Shown here in pieces: positions 63,757 through 64,000 of a stretch of 64,000 nucleotides of DNA. The translations under genes and the position numbers were made by a program. Every line of letters begins with the position of its first letter. The stretch's first letter is position 1. The stretch is from contig NZ_LJJC01000004.1 in NCBI RefSeq assembly GCF_001420715.1, forward strand, positions 1,034,519-1,098,518, written 5' to 3'. This stretch comes from Heyndrickxia shackletonii (GTDB taxonomy: Bacteria; Bacillota; Bacilli; Bacillales; Bacillaceae_C). The notes beneath the pieces are model-generated. The model ran no database searches. It saw only the letters and a list, made by a program, of their open reading frames with translations, and was not told the DNA's origin.

Positions 63757-64000
63757 TTACATATCCTTTTCTAAATACAACACTTCACCCTCCAAAATCT
63801 CCGCTTGCCCATTCGTCATTTCAATCATCCATTCCGTAAATTTCCCAACCTGTTCCTCTTCGACAAATGTTTCTATTTCGACATTATCCACATAATGAAT
63901 TTCCTTTATCTCATACACAGAGGAACGAAGCTCATTTTCTACCTTTCCAAGCCATGTATAGTCAATCTTGGTGTGCACTATTTTCATTAGTTTGCGTTCT
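63757..64000 (-). CDS. yvyE: YvyE/YigZ family protein, C-terminal part
   Basis: The frame is open to the window edge; about 81 C-terminal residues are seen. ERKLMKIVHTKIDYTWLGK and MIEMTNGQAEILEGE closely resemble the DUF1949 C-terminal domain of B. subtilis YvyE. The methionine at 63987 is internal, not the start. In B. subtilis yvyE is near tagO too. The YigZ family resembles IMPACT proteins; its molecular role is not settled. Confidence 0.88.
   Translation of the reverse strand, partial: ERKLMKIVHTKIDYTWLGKVENELRSSVYEIKEIHYVDNVEIETFVEEEQVGKFTEWMIEMTNGQAEILEGEVLYLEKDM

Overview
The window is AT-rich, with compact Bacillus-type operons, strong AGGAGG ribosome sites, TTG/GTG starts, SorC, GntR and YesMN regulators, a SecA2/SlaP pair, tagA/tagO and a yvyE end. 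It looks like a chromosomal stretch of a Bacillaceae species outside the B. subtilis group (a Neobacillus/Cytobacillus/B. cereus-like relative is my inference). No rRNA, tRNA, CRISPR array, phage or IS transposase was seen.

Layout. 1-12.6 kb: end of a sugar-binding protein, a YesM/YesN two-component system, a 104-bp tandem repeat array, then a glycoside-catabolism cluster (GH1, two TIM-barrel isomerase-like proteins, three Gfo/Idh/MocA oxidoreductases, GH29). 12.9-18.0 kb: OmpR-type regulator, short-loop sensor kinase and a two-gene ABC exporter, an antimicrobial-peptide-type module. 18.4-22.5 kb: sugar ABC importer with a GntR/UTRA regulator, paired operators and a cre site. 22.7-32.9 kb: asparaginase II, FAD amine oxidoreductase, AbrB-type membrane protein, SDR plus MarR, a GAF-GAF-PAS-GGDEF-EAL protein and a TPP enzyme. 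33.2-34.5 kb: two unrecognised proteins.

34.7-45.0 kb is the most interesting part. A glucitol-type PTS (GutM, EIIC, EIIBC, EIIA), a SorC regulator, a DXP-reductoisomerase-like (DRL/COG4091) oxidoreductase and a complete acetoin-dehydrogenase-like complex (E1alpha, E1beta, E2, E3) lie in three transcription units. All three promoters carry the same double box, ACAAATG-N12-ACAAATG (one base changed in the first), at the predicted start of transcription. This makes one regulon likely. The chemistry suggests a sugar alcohol is imported as its phosphate, converted by the DRL-like enzyme to a 1-deoxyketose phosphate (an acetoin-like methyl ketone), and cleaved by the Aco-like complex to acetyl-CoA plus an aldose phosphate. 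2-C-methyl-D-erythritol is the simplest substrate guess.

45.2-51.3 kb: a second PTS operon of galactitol type, with a PRD regulator, EIIA, EIIC, EIIB, an AraD/FucA-type class II aldolase and another SorC regulator. 51.5-64 kb: cell-envelope functions, namely an LCP ligase, an SH3b-rich glucosaminidase, a shortened secreted metallophosphatase, SlaP and SecA2 for S-layer export, TagA and TagO for wall teichoic acid, and the 3' end of yvyE. Two families of dispersed intergenic repeats recur through the window.
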